Assembly: GCA_003971905.1 (NCBI GenBank)
Contig: RSEE01000001.1
Span: 186,001-250,000 of the forward strand
Length of the DNA stretch: 64,000 nucleotides
Direction of reading: 5' to 3'
From: Moniliella sp. 'wahieum'
Lineage: Eukaryota > Basidiomycota > Moniliellomycetes > Moniliellales > Moniliellaceae
Shown here: positions 46,539 to 59,048 of the stretch, in pieces
How the letters are laid out: every line of letters begins with the position of its first letter
How positions within the stretch are numbered: the first letter of the stretch is position 1
Program-made: the position numbers and the translations under genes
The notes under the pieces: generated by a model
The model's database searches: none
What the model was told of the DNA's origin: nothing
The model's input: the letters and a program-made list of their open reading frames with translations, nothing else

Positions 46539-47823
46539 AGAACTGCAGGTGGCTGGTGGCGGCCACTGGGGCCGGGACACTGGTGGGGTGCGGCCCCGTG
46601 GTAGGAAGGAAGCTTCGGGCCCAGCAGCAGCCTGTGGTCACCTAATTCAGCGACGGGCTGGAGCAGGCCATAGCCCGTCAAGCTAGTCACTAGTCACTAG
46701 TCCTAGTCACTTGCCACTCGCCCAGCGCAGGATAGCGCACTGCTGGCTCAAATCTTTCCTCAGCGTGCGGGTTGCAATGCAACGCAGGCAACGTTGTAAA
46801 ACGCTGACGGCGAACGCTTTGATCGGGATCACGCGTCACGCTTTTATTACATGGTAACCGGTAAATCCGGTAAATGCTAATGCACTAATGCTCCCTGTTG
46901 CATGTTACCGGTTGAAGCTTCGCGCTTACCACTCTCAGCGCTCGCAGCCCCGGCCCAGGCCTCAAGCTTCAAGGCATCAGGATCCAGTGGGCTGGTCCTA
47001 TACAGCCGGTTGCATGGTACACATGCTGTGGGCTGCTACAGCGTGCTACAGCTGCTCTAGCTGGGCTGGCTGGGCTGGCTATTGAGACGCTGGCTGATGT
47101 CACTCCACTCTCCACGGGTTGGGCCGGGTGATGATCGATGATCGATGTCGATGACTGCCAGTGCCCCCGTATGCTCGGTGGTGAAACACATGCATACGTA
47201 CCGGGTACCTCGTTGGCCACGGCAGCACCGTGGATCGGAGGCAGCCGAGGAGGTGGCACTTGGTGGCACCTGGGGCCTGGAGGCCGAGATGGCACAGGCC
47301 CGTGCTGCTACGCACTAACAAAGCGCTATCGTGTATCGGGGGACATGCGATGGATGATGCACGCATACGTGAGCGCTGAGCGGCTGAGCGCCCAGGCTAA
47401 GCGCAGGATGCGTCCGATCGGACTGCAGGGGCAGCCACGGCAGACGCACTGGCGCACGCTCTGTGCACGCAGCAGCATGCTTTGAACATTGCAGCTCGCA
47501 CCCCTCGGCCTCAGCATCTCGGATCTCAGATCTCACGCGTCACGCATCCACTCTCGGGCCTGCGTACTGCGTCTCAGACAGCATCCAACGCCCCGTGCAG
47601 GCAGCCCGCAGCCCGTACGCGGCCGGCCAAGCCCCGTCCGTATTCCATCCGCTCTGCGCCGCCCCTTCCGCTCCCACGTCCCAGCCCCTCCTGCCCGCCA
47701 CCGCCACCGCCACCCTCACCACCACCACTACCCCCCTCATCACCACCACCCGCCCAATTAGCCCCCCCTGCACACGCCCCCCCCCCCTCGCGGCGAGTGC
47801 CACACCAATATTCCTTCCTCATC
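46539..47823. other. Intergenic region upstream of the hybrid histidine kinase
   Basis: Holds further CTAGTCAC units (46680-46715), several GTAAATCCGGTAAATGC-type and GATCGATGATCGATG words, and CT-rich leader sequence from 47650 on. No gene recognised. Confidence 0.5.
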
Positions 47824-50800
47824 ATGGACCCCCGCCGCCCCCCCGACATGACCGTCGCCCCCTCCCTCGACCCTTCCGAGTGGGAAAAGTGGCTGGCACG
47901 CTACCGGGCGGGCACGTGGAAGGATCCCAGCATGCCCCTCCTTCCCCGCTCCGCCTCGTCCCGCATCATACCCACCATTCCTCCTCTGCTTCCCAAGCCC
48001 AAGCGGGCAGCGTCGAGCGTCCACGCTAAACGGGCAGGCGTCTCCTTCGAGACCTCCTTGGCCAGCGCTGCGTCCGCCACCGCCGCTCATGGCACTTCCG
48101 CCTCCGCTGCGTCCAAGTCCCGTCGCCAGCAACGACGCCAGGCGCGTCGCGAACAGAATTTTGTAACCGACGCAGCCGGCGAGCGGCTGAACACACTCGG
48201 TGCGTATACGTTTTCCCTCTTTTTCACCCAGCGATTGTGCCCAGCCCTGCGCACGAAACTCGGGTCTTGATCTCCAGTGGGGTTCCTCTGTGAGCTAATC
48301 TTCATGTCCCTGCAGACTTTTTCAAGAAACATGGGTACATGAATGCCCCCAATGTGCTGGGCAAGAAACGCTCGCGTCGTGCTGCGCTCATCCGCCATGG
48401 GCTGTATCCATTGAAAAACCACCCTTTTCTCCAACGCTACGTCACGTTTCTTCAGACAGCCTTCAAAGTGCCCTATGCTGCAGTGACCATGCCGTCCGAG
48501 AACCAAGAAAACATTAGCATTGTGTCCCAATCGGGGGGCGATGCGAACATCACAAGCATCCCACGGTATAAATCCCTGTGTTCGCACGCAATGCTCCAGG
48601 ATGGACTGTTCATCGTGGAGGACATGCTGCAAGACTGGCGGTTCAAAGAATCTCCTTCCGCTCTTGGCGAGGGGTTTGAGGCCGTCGAGGACGGGCAGAC
48701 GTTTCGCTTTTACGCCGCGGTGCCCATCAAACTGTCTCTCCCGGCGCAGGATCCACGCTTTCCCGATGAGCACGTTGATGTCGGCCGGCTGATGATTATG
48801 GACCATATGCCTCGCACGCTCGACGATGCTGATTTGCATGTGCTCAACGACATCTCATTTATGGTGTCCGAAGCGTTTGACAATGCCTATCGTGAGCAAT
48901 TGGGCGAGAAGACGGCAAGGATGGCCCAGAGCTTGGGGTATCTGGCACTATCGGTTGACAATCCCAAGTTGCTGCGCAAGTTCAACAAGATACCCACGGG
49001 CGGGAGCATGACTTCATCTACCTCGGAAACGTCCGAATTGGACGAAGAGACCGAGTCGTGTCAGCGCACCCAACTTGTCTGTCAATCGCTCCGGTCCACT
49101 CTGAATGCCGAGACGGCGTTTGCGATTGACGTGCGAGAGCTCAATTTGAATGTGCCCAAACCACGCAGCCATCGGGATCGCCAAAAGCGCCGCGCCGCAT
49201 TCCCCCGTGCATCTTGGTCCCAGTCCTCCATCTCCCCGCTGCCTACACCCGAAACAGAATTCCCCTTCACCACATTCAAGCCCTCCTCCTCCACCGGCAC
49301 TTCCGTCACGGTCCCGTCCACTTCGGCCTCAGCGGTTTCTACGCCCATCCCCGTCCCGTCCGCCCCCCGGCCGCGGTACCGGAGCTATCGTCCCCCAAAA
49401 TGGACAACTCCGAGGCCTACTCGCCCGGCTCGACCAACCTGTCCACTCCCACCTCCGTCGCCCCGGGTCACGGCAGCCTACATTCCCGACACCATCACCT
49501 ACGGTCCCGATCTCTCTCGTCTCCAGTTGGGCCATAATCCGGCCGGGGAGGAGGAGGGTGGGGAGCAAGCTGTTCTGCATGCGTTTGATGGGCCGAACGA
49601 AGAGGAGATGCCCGATGTGAGTTCGATTGAGGCCGTGCGGGAGTTGAAAGAGCTGTTGTCGATCGCCCAGCAATCCCACAACCCGGGCCAAGCGCACTTT
49701 TGGGCGCATTTGCCCGATGGCGGTAGCAACTACCCTACCGATTCCGAACATGAACCGTCCACGACCGGCTCGGCGTCCAACCCGGGCATCTCGGACACGT
49801 CGGATGGTTCGGTCGACTTTAGTCCGCTGTCGGCAATTGTGACCAAGCAGACGCGGATGTACGCCACGGTGCCTGTCTTGTCGGCGTCGCGGACCAAGAT
49901 TCGCCAAGTGCTGGTGATTACGTTTACGGCGCTCCAAGCGCTGGACCAATCCGATCTTCTCTTTCTCCATGCGGCCGCCAACATTTTGCATACCTCCTCA
50001 CACGCCAAGAGGCCGCGGCGGCCGAGCAGGCGCAACTCGCGTTTATCCAGACGGTGCAGCATGAGCTTCGGACGCCGTTGCATGGCATTTTGGGTGTAGC
50101 GGAGGACCTGCGTCACGCGCTGCACAACCGCTCCCTCGGGACCGAAGCCGAAAAACACTGTTTGACCGAACATGAGTACCTCGATCGTTCGCTCGAGGTG
50201 ATTGAGCTGGCCGGCTCGTCGCTCACGCGTCTGCTGGACGACGTGCTGGACTTTGGCCAGGTGACCGGCGTCAAGTCCACCTCGGATCCCATTTCGCGCG
50301 CGGGCAAGGTGGATGAGACGGAGGTGTTTGAGACGCTGGACATTGCTGATTGGATCGAGGGGTTGGGGCGGCAAATCTATGCGTACGAAAAGATGATGCG
50401 GCGGGTCAAGTCGGGCCAGTTGACCTTGTCGCGTGCCAAGGAGAACCGACAGATGCCGGACTTCATCATCATCCTTTCCGACGAGGTGCGCGCCTGGTCC
50501 TGGGTCACCCGCACCACTACCCTGACCAAAGTCTTGTCCCGTATCGTTGGCAACGCGTTCCGCTTCACCCGCGCGGGCGAAATTGAGTTGCGAGTGCACG
50601 TGGTGGAAGGCCAAGGCAACGAGGACAAACTCCTGTTCACCATCTCGGACACGGGCGCTGGTATGTCCCAAGAGTTTATCCGCAACCAACTCTTCCGTCC
50701 GTTTACCAAGGGATCTTCCTTCACCCCGGGCGCCGGACTGGGCATGACGTTGGTCGCGCTGCTGGCGCAGGAGATGAATGCTCAGCTGCACGTCACTTCC

Positions 50801-51983
50801 GAGCGCGGGACCGGGACGCAGATCTCGCTCTGTGTGCCTGTGGAGCGAGTGCAACGGCTCGAAGGGGAGGAGGAGGAGGAGGATCTGGTGGGCGGGGGCG
50901 CGGGCCCAAGGTCCTCGTCGTCGGGGCTCAGCTACTATATCGAGCCGTCGCCCAAAGTGGCCTTGATTGCCTTTGCTCGTCTCGGTCTGGTCAAGAGCGG
51001 CTTGGTCCCGGCCAGTTCCATGGCCGAGGCGGACGTGGTGGTACTGGACACAGTGGACACGTCGGTGTTCAACTTGATTTCGGTCGATTTGCGGCCGAAT
51101 GCCAAGGTGGTACTGCTGGGTTCGTCCGGGATGGCGTTGCCTTCGACGGGGAGGTTCATTGGTCATCCCGTGCACGTCATGCGCCCGCCGCATGGCCCGC
51201 GAACTTCGGCGCATGATGACGTTTGTGTGCAGGACGAGCAGGCGAGGGTGGTGCACGATCCGGCGGTGCTCCTGCGGGACTGGGATACCGTCTCGGTGGC
51301 GTCGTCCACCGCCACCTCCATCTCACCTTGGAACATGCGCAAGCGCCTCGACCCACCTCTCTCGCCGCCCACACCTTCTGGCCCGCTTGCGCCCCCGGGC
51401 CCACGACACTGGTCCAGACCAGCTCGGCGGTGCCGCATCCGGTCTTGCCCGTGGCCGAAGCGCTGGCGCGTCCAGACGAGTTTAAAGTGCTGGTGGTGGA
51501 GGACAATCCGATCAACATGCGGCTATTGACCACGATCGTCAAGCGACTGGGCTTCCACTATGCCGAAGCAGTGGATGGCGCGGATGCGGTGACCAAGTAC
51601 ACACGGCGTTCCAACCGGTTGTCGTCTTACTTGACATTTCGCTTCCCGTCCAAGACGGGTTTGCTGCCGCGTTGCAGATCCGTGCGAGTGCGGCGCAGCT
51701 GGGCCTCACCCCTCTCGTGGTCGCTATCACGGCCTTGTCCTCCGAACAAGACCAGCAACGCGGGCTGTACGAGTGTGGGATGGACTTGTGGCGGACCAAG
51801 CCCGTGTCGCCGCGCTCCTTGTCGGCTGAGTTGCAAGACTGGTTCCAACGCTGGCTTGCTCAACCCACTGCCTCCCTTCCTGCCTCGCCCGGACCAGTGC
51901 CTACGCAAGCCCACGCGCCGACGGACAAAGACGCACCTCGCTGGCCTTCGCTGTTCTCGTCCGAATCTGTACCGTGGAGGTGA
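47824..51983 (+). CDS. GAF-type hybrid histidine kinase
   Basis: Cytosolic two-component sensor that would feed a phosphorelay (Ypd1, then Ssk1/Skn7). Start at 47824 (MDPRRPPDMTVAPS). An intron at 48200-48315 (GTGCGT...CAG) joins NTL to DFFKKHGYMNAP. A GAF-like region follows (about 48420-48900: FLQTAFKVPYAAVTM, SLCSHAMLQDGLFIVEDMLQ and FYAAVPIKL). Next comes a Ser/Pro-rich linker (49020-49560). The HisKA motif is FIQTVQHELRTPLHGILGVA (His in the H-box, about 50035-50095), with N-box VGNAFRFTRAGEIELRV (50548), G1 DTGAGM and G2 GAGLGMTL. The receiver domain is FKVLVVEDNPINMRLL (about 51483), VVVLLDISLPVQDGF with the phospho-accepting Asp (about 51645), and ITALSSEQ. No membrane span is seen. 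Frame changes near 50005, 51360 and 51610. The end is at 51983. Confidence 0.93.
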
Positions 51984-53131
51984 CGGGGGAACATGGCGGG
52001 TCCCTGGGCTAAGAGGGTTAGCGATGACGCATTTGGTTGGTTGGGGGGCTGGTCCCGTGGTTCTGGTCCCTGGGTATAAGGCCCCGTCCCCGCCCCCGTT
52101 CCGGTTCCAGTTTCGGTTTGGGTCGACTGTTCTGATTTTGTTTCCTTTTGGTCCCCCCTTTTGGTGCCTCCCCCCTCCTCCCCCGGTTGTATGTCCGTTC
52201 CGGCGTTCACCCACCTGTACTGTTGTGGCAGCTGCCACCTGGGGTGGGATTGGACCGACCACACACTTTACACGGTGCCTCGGTTCTGGATTCTGGATTC
52301 TGAGTTTTCGTTTTTGGGTTCTTGGTCCTCGGTTCTGGGTTTACGCGTTACGCGCGGGACGTGTGTATGTGGTTGTTGCTTTTCATCTTTGGCTTTGACT
52401 ATGGCTTTGGCTCTGGTTTTTTTGTGGTTTGGTTTGCTTTCATGGTTTTCTTTTTCTTTCGCACTCGCACTCGTACTGTTCCTCGTATCTTCCTCCACTT
52501 CACTTTGTTCGTCTCGGTCTTTATTCTTCCGGAAAGGATTCTTCTCTGCACCCCCCCCTCCCCCGGCTCTGTCCCCCCTCTCCATTTGCCCCCCCCCCTC
52601 TACCCCGGTCTGACTGGCATAGCTACAGACCCTAGTTGATGCGCTGTAATTGCTATGTTTTCGCACTGGACAACCTAGCCGGTACGACGGCCAGGATGAT
52701 TCATGTGCAGGCAGGGAACGACGCGAGCCAAGCACCGAGGCAGCGCTCTCTTCCCCTGCTCGGTCCGTACCGAATTAAGGACTAGGATAGTGCTGATGGT
52801 GGGTAGCTGGCACGGAGATATAAGCTGGGTTAGGCACACAACAGAAAGATGAATGCCAGATGAGGACGAAATGGGCAAGGGAGGGGTGGCTTTGATTAAT
52901 TTTGTTTGGGACAAGAAAGATATTGAGGCAGATACAAGCCAGGCGGGAAGGACACAGACAAGGACAGACACGAAAGGGAGACAGGAGATCCCCGCCCAAG
53001 TAGGACTGGCAAGGCGCTGCCACAATGAACGTGTTGTGTTCTATACCGAGTCGCGGGCAGTTTGGGTCCGGCTTGAAGCTTGAAGCTGGAACGCTGAACG
53101 TTGGGCGTGAGGCTGGCGAGGACCTCGCATG
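51984..53131. other. Convergent 3' region, T-rich
   Basis: Between the stops of the histidine kinase and EFR3. 52080-52560 is T/C-rich on the plus strand with GGATTCTGGATTCTG and GGTTCTTGGTCCTCGGTTC repeats; 52540-52610 has C-runs. A GCTTGAAGCTTGAAGCTGG tract lies at 53070-53088. No gene recognised. Confidence 0.55.
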
Positions 53132-56100
53132 TCACATCGCATACCCCGGCACGGGCGGCGGAGGGACGGCCGAGCCCACCTCGGCCTCTTCGGCCACCGT
53201 CGAGGGCGGAGCAATGTGGAGCGCATCAAGCAAGTCCGCCACCGAGCTTGTCTCGCCCGCAGGGAGGGCAGGCGTACGACCCCGCCGCGCCCCGCCCGGT
53301 GCATGACGATGGGAGCCCCCTCGGCCCTTGGCCACCGGCACCAACACTTCCTCCCTTCCCTTGGATGCGGTGGCGCCCGGCCGGTCCGCCGAGTCGGCAT
53401 CGCTCGAATCGTCCTCGTCCGACTCGAGACGGGCTGACGGCGGCGGCACACCGGCCAACGCCGAACGTAAGTCCGATACCGTCGTCGGTCCCGCCCCTCG
53501 TGTCTCGGCGCCCGAGGGAGCACGGCGGAACAGCGATCCCGATCCCACCTCCTCCGACGTGTTGGTGCCATTGCGACCCGCCACGCCGGGTAGCATCGAG
53601 CGTTCCTTGGGCCCTACACTGCCCCCGCCCACGCTGCGGCGATACGAGGCGTGCGAGTCACCTGGCAACCCGCCGCGCCAGGTTGCCCCCCCCCACCGAC
53701 CAAATGGGGCTGAAGCAACGAGGCCGAGGCGAGTGATTTGCCCCCATGTCCGGCGGACCAGGCCGTGGGGGAAACCAGGTTGAGCCCCGAGTAATCCGAA
53801 GGACCAAAGCCCGTGTCGTCGGCCTTGGCCGCAAAGGGAGAGGTGCCATTGAAGCTGTCGGACACCGCTTGCTCTACAGACCAGGGGCGGCGGAACCATT
53901 GGGCCAACTGTGCCTGGCTCAACGTCGTGGCCGCCTGCAGACCAGGCGCTTTGCTAAAGTACGAGATGAGCGTTTCGTGGTCAATCACGGGTAGCATCTT
54001 GAGCACCGTCTCTTCAAACCCAGCCGGCGCGTCGCCAGGGGGGAAGGGCGACACATCTTCCGGCGGCTGAAGCGACAAGGGCGCCAAGGGCATGTTCATT
54101 TCTGTCGGTGGGAGCGTTTCGAGGTGCTGACAAACAGAAGAGAGGGAACGTTAGCGTTAGCCATGGACAAAAACAAGTAAGAGACGGGTATCCGACGATG
54201 CAAGACATACGTCCAGGAACATGTTGTGCAGTTCGTAGGCGCCCACTTTTTGAGCCGCCAAAGCATACGTGTGAAGGATAACCCCCTTGATCGCGTACAG
54301 CCGCTGCACCTCGATCCCACCCCACAATGTGGGGATGAGGTAGTGTTCGCGCCGCTCAAACTTAGACGCCAGGCGCGAGGGGGCTTGGTCTTCGAGGTAC
54401 ATCAGCATGGGCAGCAGAGCCAGTAAGGCCGAGACGGGCAGGTGGTTGACCGCGTTCTCCAGGATCGCCTTGATCGCCCCATAATCAACGGGATTGGCCG
54501 ACGCAATAAAATCGGGCACAATCGGCCGTTGCGCGTTGCTGTTGGTAACTTCGACGCCAACGAGCAAGTCGAGGGTGCGAGGCGATGTCACATTATCCGG
54601 CACAAACAGGGCACGCGCTACGCACAGCTCAAACAACCCCGCCGACACGGCATGGAGTGTGCCGATCGTCTGCTCCACCGACCGAATGTAGGCATTGTTC
54701 CACGGTGTCTTGCCGACGCTCGCCTTGGCCTCCTCGGTAGCCGGCAGCTCGCTCACGGCGGAGCCAGTCGATGTCGTCTCGGCGCGAAGGAAGAGGACCA
54801 GGGTCTGGGCAAAGGCGAGGCGGCAAATGGCCGAAGGCCACGCCAAGAGTCCTGAAATGGGGTGCAACACACTCAGCGGAATGTTAGCCACCGTCTTGTT
54901 GGACAATGCATGAGCCGGTCGTTTCAAGCCTCCCTTGGCGCCTGCCGCTGAGGGGCCAGCCAAGGGTGTTGACCCGTCGATCGGTGCCACGTCCGAGCCA
55001 TCCTGGCTTCCGCGCTCTGCATCTTCAAACACGTCCCCTTGGGCGTCCACCTCGATCTTGGCCGCAGGCTGGGGCAGCAACGTATCCGAGTTCAAGTTGC
55101 GCAGGGTGGCCATCAATGCATAGAGCAAAACGCGAATGCTCTCGTCCTTTTGCTGTTCTTCATTGGTATCAGCCTGGTGAGCGGGGGCATGACCGCCATA
55201 GAGCGATTCGGTCTCCCCAGCCGCGACGGCGACAATGTCCGATTCCGGCCGTTGCAGAACCTCAATCCGCTCGGAAATTTCTTCGGCAATGTCGGCCATT
55301 TGCTCGGCATAGTACACATGGTTGCTCAGCGCCCCAATCGTACGCACCAAGGCGGGGAGCAAAGGGTCGTCCAAGTCGGCATGCACACGCTGAATGGTCA
55401 AGCTGAGGAAGTTGTCGACCAACTCGGAAGTGGCCAGGCCAATGAGGGACACATTGCTCTCCAACACGCGTTGAATCATCATCACCAGCGTTACTTGCTG
55501 CACACTGGGTTGGGTTGCGATGCGGTGGGTGCCACGCGCATCGGTGCCAGCGTCCATCAGCCGATCGGCCAGTACATGGACTACCGTGCAGCGGTACTGC
55601 ACGCCAGTCCACAATACGTACAGGTTGGCAAGCCAGGTGCACCACGCCGTAGCTCGCCAGTAGGAGTGGGCAGCGGGACGCTTGCCTTCGATAAAGTCCA
55701 GCGTCTGGACAGTCAACAGCTGCAGTTGGCCGGCATCTGCGCTCGAGAGGAGGGCATGAAGAATGCACATTGCCTCTTGGGCCACGTTGCGCGCCGACAA
55801 GGTCGGATCGTGCGCAGGTGCCGCCCCATTCTCGGCTGCCTCCGTGTGCGCCCGAGCGCGCTCGGCGGCGTAGTGGGACGGGGAGGTGCGCGAGGCGAGC
55901 TGGCCGCGCGTCGAGTGCGCGGCCGCAGCCAGGTCCTCCTCCAAGTCGGACGGCGTCAGCTCGCGAGCGGCCTCGTCGAGATAGGCGAGATCGATCGTGT
56001 CGCCAGCCACGGGGCCGGCCGCGGTAGCCGAGGCAGACTTGTCGGAGGTCGGCGTCACGTTGACCAACAGCGCGGGGAGGAGATGGCAGTGAGTTGGGCA

Positions 56101-56735
56101 AAGTTCGAGCCATAAAGTAGTTCCCCGCTCACCAGCCCGCGCAAGGCGGCGAGCCCGGCAAGACGCGCACGTGCCGTGTCGTCCTGGTCCAAGCCCTTGA
56201 GGTTGGCCGAGGGGTCGGCACAGGCCAGCGCGGCAAAATCCACCAGGAGCGCGCTGAGCGAGGAGCGCGATCCCACGTCGAGGATGGTGATCTGGGGGTC
56301 GATGAGGGTGGTGAAGGCATAGAAGAGGCTGGCGGCGCGCATGGTGAGCTCAATGTCGCGCTTTCCGCCGGGCGCGGCGGTGCGGGCAGCGCCGAGGGTG
56401 GCGAGGAGAATGGCCTGGACGGGCTTTTCAAAGTAGTTGAGGCTCAAGGGGGTGTTGTGGACGAGGGCCTCGGCGATGGCGAGGGTGACCATGAGCGCGG
56501 CCTTGTCCTGGTCGTGGGGGCGGGCGAGATGGCGGGCATAGCCCTTGGCGCGCTCGGCGAGGACATGGCCGACCTTGAGGAGCTTGGGGGGCTTGTTGGC
56601 GGCGTAGTACTCGAGCTTGCCGAGCTCGTTGGAGTTGGGGCGGTACTCGGGCGCGGCGGCGAGGAGGGCCTTGGGGGGCGGGTAGCATGCATCCACCAGC
56701 GCGCGGTGGTTTGGCTTCGGCAGCCCAGGCGGCAT
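53132..56735 (-). CDS. EFR3: EFR3, plasma-membrane anchor of PI4-kinase
   Basis: Efr3 holds the Stt4/PI4KA complex (with Ypp1) at the plasma membrane; it is a helical HEAT-like rod. Start at 56735: MPPGLPKPNHRALVDACYPP, matching the fungal Efr3 N-terminus (HRALVxxCYP), followed by NELGKLEYYAANKPPKLLKV and GHVLAERAKGYARHL. Many helical repeats follow (LVVDFAALACAD-type, VQQVTLVMMIQRVLESNVSL, the ATSELVDNFLSLTIQRVHAD segment, SVLHPISGLLAWPSAICRL, PVSALLALLPMLMYLEDQAP). An 84-bp intron (54127-54210, GTATGT...CAG) joins HNMFLD to HLETLPPTEMNMPL. The C-terminal tail is Ser/Gly/Pro-rich and ends VPPPPVPGYAM. Frame breaks near 56075 (fits a shortened T pair before LPALLVNV) and 53720. Total of about 1,150 residues, slightly above the yeast length. 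Confidence 0.92.
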
Positions 56736-57100
56736 CGCTGCAGGGGGTGGTCGCTTGGAGCACCGGCGCCGGCGGGCAGCGCGCCCGAAGCAGCCGGCTT
56801 CTGCGTGGGGGCAGTCGGCGGGCGCCTGCAAGGGCCCGCCCGCACGGCGCCCCTCTGTGACGTCGCCCGCACGCGCTCCCTACGAGCACTGGCCCCCTGC
56901 CTGTCTGCACTGCGCTTGCGCTGCCGCTGGCTGTCTTCTGCTGCGGCCGCAGCCGCTGCATCCTCCCAGTATCCATCCACTCATTAACACACGCCCGCCT
57001 CTGGCCGCCGCCCCCTCACGCTCACGCCTCACGTCTCCCACAGCCTGCCAGTCCACACAGCGTCAGTACCCCGCCTTTCCCGCCGACCTCCCCGGACAAG
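56736..57100. promoter_or_regulatory. EFR3 promoter region
   Basis: About 365 bp between the EFR3 start and the stop of the upstream same-strand MFS gene; contains GC-rich (CGC/CTG) DNA and no recognised motif. Confidence 0.4.
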
Positions 57101-59048
57101 TCACGCACAGAGGCACCGACACCACCGCCGCCGCCGCCGCCAAGCCGCCTTGGCCACCCACACCGTCCCCGGCATGCCCGCCGGCAGCGACCAGGCATAG
57201 ATCCCACTCAGCAGCAGCGGCGTCACCGAGTACACCAGCGCACACATCATCTGCGACGCCGCCAGCGCCTGCGCCTGCAGGTCCTTGGGCGTCTGGTTGA
57301 CAAACAATGCCGTCCGCAAACTTGTTCCGCCCGCGCCCATCTCGAGCAAGACGAGTGCCGTGCTCTGCACCCAGAACGGGTGCCGTCCCATCCACCCCGG
57401 CGCACGCCGATTGCCGCTGACGGCAATCAGCAGGAACGCAGCACAGCTACACAGGTACGACAGCACCATGATCCCCGCGTCCAGCGCACCTACCTGCGCC
57501 TCCTCCTTATCGGCCCCCGCCCCGGCTGACACTGAGTTGTCGCCCGCGTCACTGTCGCTGCCAGGTGCACCCTCTCCTGCCTCCTCATTCTCTTCGTATC
57601 TTCGGGGCGGGCGAGAGGAGGGCCAATGAACGTGCTCGTCGGCATGGCGCCTGTGCTGCTCGGCGGAAACGAGCAAGGGCGAGGTTTCGCTCGGTTCCGC
57701 CTCCCGAGCGGGATCGGGCCCGGGAGCGGGCCCGGGAGCAGAGTCGGGATCGGGTCGGGGAGCAGGGCGACGGCGTTGGGCCAAGTGGGCAGTGAAGCGG
57801 CGCAAGTGGGTGAGGAGAGAAGGGAAGATGATGACGAGGAACAGGGCACGGGAGCCTTGAAGCACGGAAATCAACATTCCATTTTGCTCCACGCCCGCGT
57901 GCAGGACATCGGCATTGTAGAGCAACAGGAGGGGCAGGATAAACACTTGAAACGCTTCTTCCAGCACAATCACCACTGCCAAGTGACGACGCATCCAACG
58001 CATCCGTTTCCGCTCCGGCCCATCCCGCTTGCCTTGATCTTGCGGCGCAGGGCCAAGGAGGAGAACAAGAGGATAGAGAAAGGTGGGCCAACGAGAATCA
58101 GCGACCTCGGGCTCGGTGGCCGACGTGGCCGACATGGTACTCGCTCGACTTCCTAGCCTGGGACGGCCATGCGCACAATCCCGATCGTACCATGTGTGGC
58201 GGGCAAACGAGCTTCCTGGGTCGGGCTCGGCCCGCCCGGACGCCGACGGCTCCGACTCGGTCTCGTACTGCCACCCGTCCCAAAAATGGTGGGCAGTGGA
58301 GCGCTTGGATTCGGGCACGCTGACCAACACATAGCCGAAGCCCACGGCAAACGTAAGCGAGGCCGCATAAAATGGGGCATCAAACAAGCCCGTCAGCGTA
58401 GGCAGGTAGCCACCCAGCGATGAGCCAGGGAACGCGCCCAGCTGGCCCACCCCTTCGATCAGCGACAGCATCCCGGCCCGGTCGTCAGGCCGGGTGGTGT
58501 CGACAACGTACTCTTGCATCGCGGTGCGCAGCACAATGCCCTGCGCGGCCTCGAGAAAGATAACGGCAACAAAGATGAGCGCGGCCGATGCAATCGCGTC
58601 CGGCACGAGGGGTGCCACGGCGTAGACATTGTACCCGATGGTCAGAACGAGGAGCGTGACGAGCAATAGCGGTTTCCTACCAAAGCGCTCGGTCAGCGCT
58701 GTGACCCGGGCAAGGACAAGAAGAGCAAAGAGCGCGCCCGTGGTGGCCATGGCGGCGGCGTAGTTGGATGTGCGCTGAGCGACCCAGGGATCGTCACAGC
58801 TCGTCTCACCGTCGGGTGCGCCGAGGGCGGGGCCCCAGGCACTGGCCTGGACGCGGCACACGATGCGCTTGTACACGGCAAACATGTTGGCCAGCGGCAC
58901 GCTCTGGGCCAGGCTAGTGAGCAGCGTCAAGACGGCCATCTTGTACGCGCTGCGCCTGCCGGGGCGCAGGTTGCGCGCCAGGCGACGGGCGGTGGCGCTG
59001 GCGCGACGCACGCAGCCACCCAGCGAGCGGGGGGGAGGGTCGGCCATG
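57101..59048 (-). CDS. MFS transporter with long central acidic loop
   Basis: Major facilitator with about 12 membrane spans; substrate unknown. One uninterrupted frame, which is rare in this window. Start chosen at 59048 (MADPPPRSLGG) after which VLTLLTSLAQSVPLANMFAV forms span 1. A TetA/DHA1-like motif A follows spans 2-3 (LTERFGRKPLLLVTLLVL, about 58640-58690), then IFVAVIFLEAAQGIVLRTAM, GMLSLIEGVGQLGAFPGSSL, and ASLTFAVGFGYVLVSVPESK before a central loop. Spans resume with HLAVVIVLEEAFQVFILPLL. A second long loop rich in Pro, Asp and Glu (about 57500-57760) precedes the last spans (GIMVLSYLCSCAAFLLIAVS, ALVLLEMGAGGTSLRTALFV). The Arg-rich end (AAWRRRRRWCRCLCA) next to a CCG run may itself be a frame slip; an Ala-rich end in another frame is as likely. 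Confidence 0.85.

Noticed and set aside
49730-51256. A long open frame (508 codons) on the minus strand opposite the histidine kinase
   Set aside because: It mirrors the GC-rich codon pattern of the kinase; the plus strand has unmistakable HisKA, HATPase and receiver motifs while the minus translation is His/Arg/Gln-rich and matches nothing.
238-51983. Programmed ribosomal frameshifting as a cause of the frame changes in host genes
   Set aside because: Breaks fall at different places in unrelated genes, in both directions, without a common slippery heptamer; shortened homopolymers explain them better.
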